Positions 1 through 8,028 are shown, numbered from the stretch's first letter. The stretch: 64,000 bases of DNA from G963676655 sp963676655 (GCA_963676655.2 CAXXKX010000003.1:5580001-5644000); one strand, 5' to 3'. A program made the numbers and translations. The notes: generated by a model not told the origin, from the sequence alone.

Positions 1-625
1 TGCTGTTTAGACTGACAATCTGTCCGACACGCCCAGCCAACAGCTTTACGAATACCTCAAAAGCATGCTGATTGGAAACATTGATAAGCTGGCGCACGTC
101 GCGTTCAACATAAGTTTGATAATAACTGCTGTAAATCACATCCGGTGGAATATTCTTATCGTAAAGCCTCGGTAGAAATCCATTCAAAATATATTCATCC
201 CGGCTTAGTGTGATTCCGGCATCATTCAATTCATTAATAGAAAACGGCAGTAATTTTAAAATTCCTGTACGCCCGGCGAGAGACTGGCTTATTCCTGCGT
301 GCAGTTCAGGTTGATGCGAACCGGTAAGAATAAAAATACCGTTTTCATTCTGGGCATCCGCATGAATTTGAACCGCATTCAAAAGCTGTGGGACCCTCTG
401 TACTTCGTCAATAATCACCGGAGACTTATGCAGTTCGAAAAATGCAACAGGATCATCCATCGCCAGTTGGCGATCAGGTTGATTATCCAAGTTGACATAG
501 TTATAGTCGGGAAAGCAACTTTTTGCCAAAGTGGTTTTTCCGGACTGGCGCGGTCCAAGAATGGTCACGACTGGAAAATATCCGGCTAATCGCAAAAGCT
601 GCGCTGTCATTGTTCTTTTTATCAT
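1..625 (-). CDS. AAA ATPase with DUF4143-type organisation, C-terminus beyond window
   Basis: The reading frame starts at an ATG at 625 and is open to the left edge, so about 208 residues of the N-terminal half are seen. It has a Walker A motif GPRQSGKTTL near residue 24, a Walker B-like IIDEVQ near residue 74 and a sensor-like FILTGSHQ. This order, followed by YYQTYVERDVRQL, is typical of the AAA_14/DUF4143 ATPases, which bind ATP, are common in accessory DNA and have no settled substrate. A GGTGG sequence just upstream may be the ribosome site. Family is confident; role is unknown; the C-terminal DUF4143 domain cannot be checked here. Confidence 0.85.
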   Translation of the reverse strand, partial: MIKRTMTAQLLRLAGYFPVVTILGPRQSGKTTLAKSCFPDYNYVNLDNQPDRQLAMDDPVAFFELHKSPVIIDEVQRVPQLLNAVQIHADAQNENGIFILTGSHQPELHAGISQSLAGRTGILKLLPFSINELNDAGITLSRDEYILNGFLPRLYDKNIPPDVIYSSYYQTYVERDVRQLINVSNQHAFEVFVKLLAGRVGQIVSLNS

Positions 626-748
626 AATACCACCAATTGCTTTCTGTGTACAATATAAGAATACATCTTTTTTTGACTTTTTTCAAGTTTGATTTTAAAT
701 AAGTCAGATAATTCAATTGAATACGGGGTGAAAGTCTGGAATCAGGGC

Positions 749-771
749 AAAAAAAGAGGTCAAAAGACCTC
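749..771 (-). terminator. Rho-independent terminator, reverse strand
   Basis: GAGGTC, an AAAA loop and GACCTC form a perfect 6-bp stem at 756-771. On the reverse strand the stem is followed by seven T residues (749-755). It would end transcripts coming from the short reverse frame at 820-942, and would insulate them from the ATPase gene. Confidence 0.7.
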
Positions 772-819
772 CTGGAAATATAATTGGTAGGCCGCTATTT
801 TTCCGCCGCAAACCCGCCT

Positions 820-942
820 CTAAAGCTTCAAATCAGTTTCGAGCTTTTGACAAAAGCGTTCTCCTGGACCTGAAAAGACGCGCAAGAGATTCAAGATAAT
901 ATCGTTATCGAAAAAGAATTCTCCCATCTCAATATCTTCCAT
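820..942 (-). CDS. Possible 40-residue protein or gene remnant
   Basis: The frame starts ATG at 942 and stops TAG at 820-822. The product is acidic at the N-terminus (MEDIEMGEFFFDNDI) with a basic, Cys-containing C-terminus (ERFCQKLETDLKL). I recognise no family. In its favour is the good terminator 50 bp downstream on the same strand. Against it are the small size, an in-frame stop shortly upstream and no clear Shine-Dalgarno. It may be the tail of a decayed accessory gene. Confidence 0.28.
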   Translation of the reverse strand: MEDIEMGEFFFDNDIILNLLRVFSGPGERFCQKLETDLKL

Positions 943-1182
943 ATGGAAATATTTCTTCAATTTTTAATTCGCGGTTGCTAGACAATAAAAAAACTTGTCC
1001 TTGGGGAATATTGTTTTTTTTTAAGTTTAAGAGCTAATCAGAACAAAAAAACAAGATTTCGAACATTCCACAAAGATGTGTCCATAATCTTTATTCCAAA
1101 TCAAAAATTGCATCATTACATTTTGGTCGTATATTAATTCAATATAAATAATTTTAATTTATGCAAACAAAAGGTTTTATTT

Positions 1183-1596
1183 ATGGATTTTCCCATAAGA
1201 ACCAATTCTCATATTAAAGAGAGTCAATCTTTAAAAATTCTCATGTCTGTCCTCCCTTCACAATGGATAATAAGAGAACTTTCTGAAAGGGATTATGGCG
1301 TTGACCTATATATAGAGCTAACTAAAGAAGACGGTCGGATTACCGGCGATATGGTTGCTATACAACTTAAAGGGACCCAATCTGTTATTTTTGATGCTGA
1401 AGATAAATTTTTATTTAAAAATATTAAAAAATCTACAATCAATTATTGGCTTGGACTTCCCATTCCTGTATTTCCTGTTGTCGTCAGTTTAAATGACCAA
1501 AAAGTCTATTGGTCAAGCGTCGAACAAAATAATCGAGAAGGTCGCTTTTTCAATAGCAATAAAACTTATACGTTGTTGCTTGATGCCGTGTGTTGA
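1183..1596 (+). pseudogene. DUF4365 protein, 3'-truncated
   Basis: The first ~125 residues match the start of DUF4365 proteins: RELSERDYGVDLYIEL followed by GDMVAIQLKGTQS and the FKNIKKSTINYW stretch. The family is found in defence and accessory islands and is often suspected to have a nuclease-like fold; function is unsettled. An AAAGG lies before the ATG. The frame stops soon after entering sequence that belongs, in another frame, to a pilus/secretion gene (see 1590). The true C-terminus has therefore been replaced at about 1575-1595. Family members are usually longer than this 137-residue product. Confidence 0.7.
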
Positions 1597-2407
1597 ATGG
1601 GAAGAGTTACTGGAAGAGTTATCGGCGGCGGGATGTAAGTTTGACTACTGGATGCATCCTTTTGTTGAAGCTCCGGCGCAGGCCGGATTTGAGACTTGCT
1701 ACTATCCGGAGATCGAACCTGATTTTATGTTGAGTCAGAATCTTGAAACTGGAACTTCGGATATTCTGCCGTCGATCTGGCGATGCGATGACGATGCGGC
1801 TCAAACGGATAACCATCTTAAAAATACCGGAGCATTGGCGGTAGCGGAACGCTATTTCAGGTATGGCGAAAAGGGGTTAATCAAAACTTTATCTGCACCA
1901 GCGCACTTGAAGATAAAACGCAGTCGCTTCTTGCAGGCGGCGGCAGTGATTTTATTTTTGATTACGGTAGTATTCGGCAGTCTGGGCCTGATCATGCGCG
2001 TGAATGAACGTCAGCGGCATTATGAAGCGGTCAGTTCCGCTTTGGCTGACGCGGAAGCGAAACTTGCACGTCAACGCCGGAAAAATATCAAGAATTTAAA
2101 ACTACAGAAACATTTTCAGGATCTTTTTAAACAGTTTGATGAATGCAAATCAGGTCCGGGTAGAACCCTGGCCGGTTTTGCCGGTTTGCTGCCTAAGAAT
2201 AGCTACGTAACCGACTTTTCCGCTTACAATGGCCAGATCAACCTGACGCTGAAAAGTTCCGGAGGGAAAGATGGATTTGCGGCATTGAAGAAGTCGAAGG
2301 TCATTAATCCGGTCAGCGTGCGAAAACGCCGCAACCGTGACGGTTCGCAGTATATCTATATGAAGCTGGCGCAGAAAAACACACATGGAGGCAAACATGT
2401 CCGGTAA
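1590..2407 (+). pseudogene. GspL/PilN-like pseudopilus assembly protein, 5'-truncated
   Basis: From about 1590 the frame reads VEWEELLEELSAAG, a cytoplasmic part, one transmembrane helix (about 1924-1990, ending LIMRVNERQ), a charged coiled-coil-like segment (ALADAEAKLARQRRKN) and a C-terminal periplasmic domain. This order is that of GspL/PilN inner-membrane proteins of type II secretion or type IV pili. The usual actin-like N-terminal domain is absent: the open frame upstream (from 1493) is DUF4365 DNA read out of frame. The end overlaps the next start by 11 bp, as in a gspL-gspM pair. Almost certainly non-functional. Confidence 0.6.
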
Positions 2408-2476
2408 GCCTTCCAAGAAAATGATCCTGTGCATAAGCGCTACATCAGTCCTGGTCTTGATCGCAGGTTTCATGTG
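2397..2476 (+). pseudogene. GspM/PilO-like start, cut by an IS fragment
   Basis: A strong GGAGG precedes the ATG at 2397. The product begins MSGKPSKKMILCISATSV with one hydrophobic helix, as expected for a GspM/PilO-type partner of the preceding gene. After about 25 residues the frame runs into the reverse complement of a transposase gene, so the rest of the gene is lost. Identification rests on position and the single N-terminal helix. Confidence 0.45.
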
Positions 2477-2673
2477 GTGGGATGTGATAGACCTGCTTCA
2501 CCATGTTCTTTATATAGTTTTATCCATTTGCCGATGGTGCTTTTCCCACAGCCGAACTCTTCGGCCAACATGACAATGCGGTAGCCTTCCTCCAAATGCA
2601 GTTTAACCAGTTGCAGACGAAATTCCACCGGATAACTTCCGGTCCGACGCGGAACTTTTTTCTTTGTTCCCAT
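2470..2673 (-). pseudogene. IS transposase N-terminal helix-turn-helix fragment
   Basis: The ATG at 2673 opens a frame with basic start MGTKKKVPRRTGSYP, then EFRLQLVKLHLEEGY and the helix-turn-helix CGKSTIGKWIKLYKEHGEAGL. This is the DNA-binding N-terminus of IS3/IS481-type transposases. The frame ends where IS sequence meets the broken pilus gene near 2475. No DDE domain remains, so it cannot transpose. Confidence 0.7.
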
Positions 2674-2770
2674 GACACTTTTCCTTTCGTTGTGCAGCCG
2701 CTGACGCGAATGCAGGTTTGATGTTAGGAAAAGTGTTACCCGATTTATTCGCGGCCAACTCCCATCATTT
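2470..2770 (-). mobile_element. Insertion sequence fragment (IS3/IS481-like 5' end)
   Basis: This covers the transposase fragment plus its upstream end. The sequence up to roughly 2770 contains a TTAGGAAAAGTGTTACCCG segment that could belong to the inverted terminal repeat. The opposite end is missing, and both flanks are broken genes (pilus gene on the left, phage-like gene on the right). The fragment therefore marks a deletion or rearrangement joint rather than a simple insertion. Exact ends are uncertain. Confidence 0.5.
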
Positions 2771-2776
2771 TCACCG

Positions 2777-2872
2777 CTAACTCACTCCGGAAATCTGGTC
2801 CAGAAAGTCGGGCGAACTATCAACGCAAATTCTGTATACTTCAACATCCAAATCGGAAGGATAATCGTCTGA
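2777..2872 (+). pseudogene. C-terminal remnant of a gene upstream of the 667-residue protein
   Basis: The frame reads SGNLVQKVGRTINANSV and ends at TGA 2870-2872, which overlaps the next start as TGATG. A coding-like tail that is translationally coupled to the next gene, with its front replaced by IS sequence, indicates an operon whose first part was deleted. The family cannot be told from about 30 residues. Confidence 0.5.
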
Positions 2873-4875
2873 TGGGTGCGCCTGCATTTAAAATCACGAC
2901 TGCTGTTGCGACTTCGGTACGGCGGTATTTTCAATGGGAATCGACCGAGGGATTGACCTGGACTGTGACCGGTACGGAAGCCGCGCTCAACGGCGTCTAC
3001 GAGTATATCGGTCAATCGCAGTATTACGATATGGTTCTGAAATATCATCGTGACACCACCGACAGTACGAAGATTTTCATCACGACCGACTCCTACGGCG
3101 AGTACCGCGCAATCTTCGGCACCACCGCGTCCGAACCGGTTATGGGAACCGACCAGTGGCCGAACTACATCCATACCGACATGATTTTCGGCGATGCGGT
3201 GCTGACCGAATACTGGTATGATAACCAGAACAGCAACTCCTATACGTTGCCGCCGACTTTCGCCTCAACCAGCAACGGTACCGGACTCTTTAGCTGGCAG
3301 CTTGACGCTGGCGGCTGGTCGGCTGATGCGTCAGATAATTTCGTGGAGCTGACCGGTCTGGTCGATACGGAGAGCCACACGTTGTACGTCCGGGAAAAAC
3401 TTCAGGATGAATCCTTCACCGCCAGTGCGGAACAGGTTTTCACCGTAACCTTCGACAACGGATCAATGCTGATCGTTCCGGAAACCGCGGTAGTTACGAC
3501 TGATCTGACTTCAAGTACGGTAAAATTCGCTTTTCCAAGTTATGAATCGAAGCTGTTGTCCGGCTTGACCACCGACACTTTCGACCTGATGGGACTTTGG
3601 ACTTACTGCGGAGTTAAGAACGGTCAAGGAGCATTCATCAAGGACGACCGTTATCTCTGGTATGACCCGACTTTCAATCGCTGGGTAGTGACAAGTCAAA
3701 GTTACTATGATGGAACCTATACTTTCGATGACTATTCATTCAGTTTCATGTACGCCAATACCACCGGAACGGCATTCCCGGCTGCCAACTGGTCATCCGG
3801 CATGGAGGCCGATATGGGTCAGATCGCCGGGACGATAAGTTGGAGTTCCGGCGTGTACGCGATCATGCCGATCGGCACGAATGCCGCGCGATACCGGGTG
3901 GATGCTGGCGACTGGATTGATCTAACCCAGGACGCGGTCAGCTTTGAATTGACCATGTTGCTTGGCAATGTTTACAGCGTTGAAATTCAGGAACTGCTCG
4001 AAAATGACCTGTATTCTGACTCTGCGACCGTAAACATCACCTGCGAACTGATTACCGCTCCGACTGTTGGTATGACCGGTGGCGGCTCGAGCAGCGAGGA
4101 TGGTCGCAATGTCAATTTGCAATGGAGCTCGAACGCGCCGCCCCAGGTTCCATTTACGGGCGTCGAACTGCAGCATCCCATGCTCTGGGACTCGGAGAAT
4201 GCGACCGATTATGACGGAGGCAAGTTGTCTCCAGCTATGCCGGTCGCCGACCAGAGTGCGCCGGGCAGCTACTGTGCGGTCAAACTGCTGCCGAATACCA
4301 CCTATTACATGATGGTACCGGAACGTGAGGGCAATATGCTCAACTCGGTCTACAAACCGGATTTGTCAACCTATATCGCCATCCATGATTACGAGCACGC
4401 CTATGAAACCATCAACACCGGCGAGGATGGAGGACTGTGGATTTACGCCGTTCACGATCAGGGCTGGGGGACGTGGTGGAAACTGGCCGTCAAACCGGCC
4501 CCGGAGGTGATCAACGCGACGGACATTGCGGCTCTGCTGCAGCTGATAAACGATCCGGTGGCCGGAAGCGGAATCTTTCGTTACCGGGTTAACTCCGGCC
4601 CTTGGAGCAATGACGTCACCCAGACCGAGGCGCTGCAGATGTTCCAGCTTCCGACCGGAGACAACCTTATTCAAATCGAGGAGAAATCAACCAATGAAAT
4701 CTGGAGTGCGATCGGCAGTTTTACACTGACGGTGGTCAGCGGGTCGGAACCCGGAGGAGGCGGCGTCACCGTTCCGGACGGCAAATATCTGGTGGTCTTC
4801 AACCCGGCTACCGGCAACGAGTTTTTATGGGACGGCGTGGACGACCTGAGTGATCTTGAACTTTTAACGGAGTGA
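2872..4875 (+). CDS. Large phage-tail or surface-like protein with three related modules
   Basis: 667 residues, no signal peptide, rich in Thr, Ser, Tyr, Trp and Gly, as in tail-fibre and adhesin proteins. I see three related segments near residues 140-190, 338-388 and 566-620. Each starts with a W/Y-x-V/L-D/N-x-G-x-W core (QLDAGGW, RVDAGDW, RVNSGPW), then beta-rich sequence and an acidic IQE/REK-like turn. This resembles tandem Ig-like modules. The C-terminus (YLVVFNPATGNEFLWDG) resembles a small capping motif. No named family is recognised. The ATG overlaps the upstream stop, and the next gene follows immediately with GGAG inside the stop region. A phage tail or element-encoded surface role is inference. 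Confidence 0.6.
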   Translation: MGAPAFKITTAVATSVRRYFQWESTEGLTWTVTGTEAALNGVYEYIGQSQYYDMVLKYHRDTTDSTKIFITTDSYGEYRAIFGTTASEPVMGTDQWPNYIHTDMIFGDAVLTEYWYDNQNSNSYTLPPTFASTSNGTGLFSWQLDAGGWSADASDNFVELTGLVDTESHTLYVREKLQDESFTASAEQVFTVTFDNGSMLIVPETAVVTTDLTSSTVKFAFPSYESKLLSGLTTDTFDLMGLWTYCGVKNGQGAFIKDDRYLWYDPTFNRWVVTSQSYYDGTYTFDDYSFSFMYANTTGTAFPAANWSSGMEADMGQIAGTISWSSGVYAIMPIGTNAARYRVDAGDWIDLTQDAVSFELTMLLGNVYSVEIQELLENDLYSDSATVNITCELITAPTVGMTGGGSSSEDGRNVNLQWSSNAPPQVPFTGVELQHPMLWDSENATDYDGGKLSPAMPVADQSAPGSYCAVKLLPNTTYYMMVPEREGNMLNSVYKPDLSTYIAIHDYEHAYETINTGEDGGLWIYAVHDQGWGTWWKLAVKPAPEVINATDIAALLQLINDPVAGSGIFRYRVNSGPWSNDVTQTEALQMFQLPTGDNLIQIEEKSTNEIWSAIGSFTLTVVSGSEPGGGGVTVPDGKYLVVFNPATGNEFLWDGVDDLSDLELLTE

Positions 4876-4880
4876 TTTTT

Positions 4881-5612
4881 ATGCGAAATATATTTTTTAT
4901 CTGTTTGTTGGGACTTTGTCTTGGCGGTTGTGTTGCATCATGGCGTCCGGTTGCCAACCGGCTCGGGGCCGATCTTGAACTTGATAAGGACGCCGAAAAA
5001 GTCGAGAACTCGGCGGTCAGGATCGACGGTCTGACCGAGGACCGCGACATCCAGGCCGAAACGGTCATCCTGAAAACGGTGGCCGGAGGCCTGTACAGCA
5101 AAGCCGAAATCAACCGCAAGACTATGGAATACATTGAAAAAATCGAGAAGCAACTCAAGGCTTACGAGGCCAATGAAAAACGCCGGGTGACCACGATTTT
5201 CATCATCCTGCTGTCGGTTGGGGTTCTGTCAATCGTCGGGGGCGTGGCGATCATCGTCTTCGGCTCCCAGGCGGGCATGAGCAGTCTCGGCATTCAGCTG
5301 ATCGCCATGGGATTTGCTCTGGCCGGTGTGGCCTACGTGATGATCTACTATGCCTGGATCGCCTTGACCATCGGCCTAGCGGTCCTCGGCGGGGGTGTGA
5401 TCTGGCTTATCTATAAATACATTAAAGCCGGAAAAGCGCTGTGCGATACCTCCGACGTGACGCAAAAGTCATTACTGGAGATCATCCGCAGCTTCGACAT
5501 CATCAAGGAACTTGGATGGGACCGGAAGTCCAAAGCGGTGGTAAATTCCGTCCAGTCACCCGAGACCCAGAAGCTGGTCTCTGAGATCAAAGAAAACGAC
5601 AAGGGGAAGTGA
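4881..5612 (+). CDS. Predicted lipoprotein with internal membrane helices
   Basis: The start at 4881 is preferred over a GTG at 4872 because GGAG (4869-4872) is 8 bp upstream. Residues 1-17 form a lipoprotein signal with lipobox LGGC, Cys17. A charged, coiled-coil-like region follows (about residues 30-100, with KIEKQLKAYEANEKRR). Next come two to three very hydrophobic Gly/Ile/Val-rich helices (about 103-180) and a soluble C-terminus. The mix of lipid anchor, coiled coil and helices recalls phage lysis (holin/spanin-like) or tail-associated membrane proteins, but no family is recognised. It forms a pair with the preceding gene. Confidence 0.6.
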   Translation: MRNIFFICLLGLCLGGCVASWRPVANRLGADLELDKDAEKVENSAVRIDGLTEDRDIQAETVILKTVAGGLYSKAEINRKTMEYIEKIEKQLKAYEANEKRRVTTIFIILLSVGVLSIVGGVAIIVFGSQAGMSSLGIQLIAMGFALAGVAYVMIYYAWIALTIGLAVLGGGVIWLIYKYIKAGKALCDTSDVTQKSLLEIIRSFDIIKELGWDRKSKAVVNSVQSPETQKLVSEIKENDKGK

Positions 5613-5746
5613 GTATTCGAAAAGTTAAAATAAGAAATTTCATTTTTTTAAGATAGTGGCATATCGTAAAATAATGACTTTGTTCCGTATCTTGAGTTTT
5701 TAGCGCAATAAGGAATACTAAATTTCAGTTAAATTCTGAAATATAC

Positions 5747-5775
5747 TTGACATGTTAGGGTTAACATGTTATCTT
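5747..5775 (+). promoter_or_regulatory. hipBA promoter with overlapping HipB operator
   Basis: TTGACA (5747-5752), a 17-bp spacer and TATCTT (5770-5775) form a near-consensus sigma70 promoter. A perfect 8-bp inverted repeat, ACATGTTA-4-TAACATGT (5750-5769), fills the spacer and overlaps both boxes. This is where an autorepressing antitoxin such as HipB would bind. The start codon is 35 bp downstream, with AAGGGA as ribosome site. Confidence 0.8.
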
Positions 5776-5809
5776 TTAGTAGATAAAAATAGCTATAAGG
5801 GATAAAATA

Positions 5810-6130
5810 ATGTCCGTTAATAAAAATACCGAATCTTTATTTTTCAACACCCCAAGGGAAATGATGCTGGAGTTGGCTGTGAAAGCCAAGGCTCTGAGAT
5901 TGCAGGCTGATCTGACTCAGGCAGGCTTGGCTTCTCGTTCCGGAGTAAGTTTGGGATCTATCAAGCGCTTTGAGAGGACCGGTGAAATTTCTCTGAAATC
6001 CTTGTTGAACATTGCGCTGGTATTGCGTCATCTTGATGACTTCCGTGCTGTATTTAAAGCTGCCGACACTCCATTGTCCCTTTTTAATGAAGAAGCTAGT
6101 ACTCAACGCAAGAGGGGAAGTAGAAAATGA
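5810..6130 (+). CDS. hipB: HipB-like XRE antitoxin and autorepressor
   Basis: 106 residues with a central XRE helix-turn-helix (about residues 20-75: LTQAGLASRSGVSLGSIKRFE). It should neutralise the HipA kinase and repress its own promoter through the dyad at 5750-5769. The ATG at 5810 follows AAGGGATAAAATA. The gene overlaps hipA by four bases (ATGA). The basic, disordered-looking tail (STQRKRGSRK) is usual for such antitoxins. Pair and order (antitoxin first) fit type II hipBA modules. Confidence 0.85.
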   Translation: MSVNKNTESLFFNTPREMMLELAVKAKALRLQADLTQAGLASRSGVSLGSIKRFERTGEISLKSLLNIALVLRHLDDFRAVFKAADTPLSLFNEEASTQRKRGSRK

Positions 6131-7302
6131 GGCTGAAGGTTTTTCTTAACGCCTACGGGCAACGCCACTTCGTCGGTATTCTGGCCGAGGATGGAGGGCG
6201 GATTTTCTTTGAATACAGTCCTGAATTCATTCAAACCGGCATCGAACTTTCCCCATTTAAGTTGCCGCTTGAATCCGGAGTGTTTGAAGACGAAAAGCGT
6301 ACTTTTGACGGCCTTTTCGGGCTTTTTAACGATAGCCTGCCGGATGGATGGGGATGCCTGCTGCTTGATCGTATGCTGCGCAAAAAAGGCCTGGCATATA
6401 ATACGATTACGCCATTGACCAGATTATCAATGGTCGGACGAAATCCCATGGGAGCTTTGGAGTATGAACCGGCGGAGGATTTGCATGACTCTCTTGGCGA
6501 TGTCAAGCTGGACTCGCTTTCCGGTGAAATTGGTAAAGTGCTTGAAGGTGATAACTCCATAGTGCTGGACGAACTATTGAAACTCAACGGATCATCCGGT
6601 GGTGCCAGACCTAAAATTGCCGCGTTGGTATCTGACGACAAACAACGCATTATACATGGAGCACCGGATCTGCCGGATGGGTTCTCCCCCTGGATAATTA
6701 AGTTCTCTGAAGCTATGGATGGGAAAGACAGCGGTGCGATTGAATATATCTATTCTCTCGTTGCCAAACAGGCCGGGATCGAGATGCCGGAAACCTTTCT
6801 GTTTCCATCCGAAACATGCAGCGGCTTTTTCGGAGTGAAACGTTTTGACCGGGAAGGGATGCGGAAAATTCATGTGCATACTGCTTGCGGTTTGTTGCAC
6901 GCTTCGCATCGGTATAGCAGTATTGATTATGAAGTCCTGCTGAAATTGACTATGCAACTGACGAGAAACAAAGCTGAAGTCGCGAAGATGGTCAGGTTGA
7001 TGATCTTCAATGTAAAATCTCAAAACCGGGATGACCACAGTAAGAATTTTTCGTTTTTACTGACTAAGGACAATGAATGGAAGCTTGCTCCGGCGTATGA
7101 CCTCACACCATCGGCGGGGATTATGGGGGAACAGACTTCGATGGTTAACGGGAAGGGGACTTCTATTACCGATGCCGATTTAATTGCCGCTGCTTTGACT
7201 GGTGAGATTTCCGAGCGAGAAACCAGGGGTATGATTTCCGAAGTGGATGCGGCGGTGGCTGCGCTGCCTATGCTGAAAAAAGAATATGGTATTGATCGAT
7301 AA
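6127..7302 (+). CDS. hipA: HipA-type serine/threonine kinase toxin
   Basis: 391 residues, close to the usual length. In order: the N-terminal HipA couple domain with FGLFNDSLPDGWG near 58-71; the regulatory GSSGGARPK loop near 155-163, where HipA autophosphorylates; then the kinase core with KRFDREG, the catalytic NRDDHSKNF near 299-307 and the metal-binding PAYDLTPS. All key residues appear present, so the toxin is probably active. By family knowledge HipA phosphorylates aminoacyl-tRNA synthetases and causes dormancy; the target here is unknown. It is co-transcribed and translationally coupled with hipB. Confidence 0.9.
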   Translation: MRLKVFLNAYGQRHFVGILAEDGGRIFFEYSPEFIQTGIELSPFKLPLESGVFEDEKRTFDGLFGLFNDSLPDGWGCLLLDRMLRKKGLAYNTITPLTRLSMVGRNPMGALEYEPAEDLHDSLGDVKLDSLSGEIGKVLEGDNSIVLDELLKLNGSSGGARPKIAALVSDDKQRIIHGAPDLPDGFSPWIIKFSEAMDGKDSGAIEYIYSLVAKQAGIEMPETFLFPSETCSGFFGVKRFDREGMRKIHVHTACGLLHASHRYSSIDYEVLLKLTMQLTRNKAEVAKMVRLMIFNVKSQNRDDHSKNFSFLLTKDNEWKLAPAYDLTPSAGIMGEQTSMVNGKGTSITDADLIAAALTGEISERETRGMISEVDAAVAALPMLKKEYGIDR

Positions 7303-7360
7303 TTAACGGAAATTACTTTTTAATCGATTAGTTCAATTCAGATAATCAAAATCTTCTTTA

Positions 7361-7387
7361 AGGCTGATCCTTATGCTTGATCAGCCT
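7361..7387 (+). terminator. Stem-loop after hipBA, probable weak terminator
   Basis: AGGCTGATC and GATCAGCCT form a perfect 9-bp stem around a 9-nt loop, 59 bp after the hipA stop. It lacks a run of T residues, so it may be a weak or Rho-assisted terminator, or an mRNA 3'-end stabiliser. Confidence 0.5.
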
Positions 7388-7411
7388 GATAATAGTCATT
7401 TATACCATAAT

Positions 7412-7432
7412 ATGTCCAGAATTTGTGGACAT
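7412..7432. repeat. Dyad in the gap between hipBA and the recombinase module
   Basis: ATGTCCA and TGGACAT (7-bp arms, 7-bp centre GAATTTG) sit inside a longer, weaker dyad that reaches about 7401-7445. The extended imperfect symmetry and the location at the edge of the recombinase module would suit a serine-recombinase attachment half or a repressor operator. I found no matching copy at the other possible island ends. Confidence 0.3.
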
Positions 7433-7498
7433 GGTGTAAAATAAATGAAATGATAAATCAAACTTTCACTTTACTCAATTTATTTAGTTTTACGGTTT

Positions 7499-7532
7499 GC
7501 GGATGCATGCGTTCATAAAAGCATGTATCCGC
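7499..7532 (+). repeat. Inverted repeat upstream of the first small-gene promoter
   Basis: GCGGATGCATGC and GCATGTATCCGC are 12-bp arms with one mismatch around a 10-bp loop, ending 31 bp before the -35 box of the promoter at 7564. The second promoter copy (8442) keeps only the GCATAAATAG flank, not the full hairpin. It may be an operator for activation or repression. Confidence 0.45.
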
Positions 7533-7563
7533 ATAAATAGTTTAATATAAGTGACTTATCTGC

Positions 7564-7592
7564 TTGCTATTGATGCACTGAGGTTTTATACT
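7564..7592 (+). promoter_or_regulatory. Promoter P1 of the small-gene cluster
   Basis: TTGCTA, 17 bp, TATACT. The block from about 7531 to 7620 is repeated, with few changes, at about 8410-8500 (P2). It includes GCATAAATAGTT, the -35 box, GCTGAG-like spacer, -10 box and CTGTAA. Such conservation outside coding DNA supports both as real promoters with a shared regulator. Confidence 0.75.
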
Positions 7593-7640
7593 GTAACTAG
7601 CTTAGAGAGAAGCGTTAACAACCTCAAAAGGAGCCGAAAA

Positions 7641-7991
7641 ATGAACACGCAGGAAGCCAACAGCAAGAGCCGCCCCAGCCAGACCACGGATTACGCCAGG
7701 GTGTTTCCGAGAGACCCCGACACCGTTTGCCTGATGGCTCGGAAACCTTCCGATTTCAGAAATCTCAAGGAACAGGTCGACAGAGCGATCACCCCGTCGG
7801 AAGCCAAGAACCTGATCGGCAAAAGCAAAGTACTGACCGGCGAATTCGCCGACTGGGAAGCCTGCACCGCGGCTGATTTTTCCGCCGGACAGTGGTGGAA
7901 AATCAAGCTGAAAAAGGAACGCGTGGAATTGCTGGTCAATACCGAGGGTTACAGCTACGCGAGATACGCGGGAATTTTACAAAGCGCATAA
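7641..7991 (+). CDS. Small hypothetical protein of the recombinase module (116 aa)
   Basis: The start at 7641 is chosen over an upstream in-frame codon because AAAGGAG (7627-7633) fits, and because the upstream part lies in promoter P1. The product is hydrophilic, with a C-terminal half carrying WEACTAADFSAGQWWKIKL and a final beta-rich VELLVNTEGYSYARYAG. This layout resembles short proteins of mobile elements, but I do not recognise the family. It is followed at once by a GC-rich hairpin and another small gene. Confidence 0.6.
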   Translation: MNTQEANSKSRPSQTTDYARVFPRDPDTVCLMARKPSDFRNLKEQVDRAITPSEAKNLIGKSKVLTGEFADWEACTAADFSAGQWWKIKLKKERVELLVNTEGYSYARYAGILQSA

Positions 7992-8010
7992 TTATCAACA
8001 GAATGGCCAT

Positions 8011-8028
8011 GCCCCGGTTATCCGGGGC
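8011..8028 (+). repeat. GC-rich intergenic hairpin
   Basis: GCCCCGG, a TTAT loop and CCGGGGC form a perfect 7-bp stem between two co-directional small genes, with no T-run after it. Likely an mRNA stabiliser or partial attenuator that sets unequal expression of the two genes. Confidence 0.5.

Larger units (their letters stand above)
626..1182. other. AT-rich gene-poor stretch
   Basis: This stretch holds one short reverse-strand frame and a reverse terminator (both listed separately). The rest is AT-rich with no convincing gene. The 3' part (about 1100-1180) should contain the promoter of the DUF4365 gene, but I see no strong consensus pair. Confidence 0.5.

Noticed and set aside
501..716. 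71-residue reverse frame
   Set aside because: It is the ATPase gene (1-625) in a wrong frame; the ATPase frame has Walker motifs and reaches the window edge.
1493..1590. N-terminal part of a 304-residue frame (1493-2407) taken as one gene
   Set aside because: The first ~33 residues are the DUF4365 gene read in another frame; the real gene part begins near 1590 and has lost its N-terminus.
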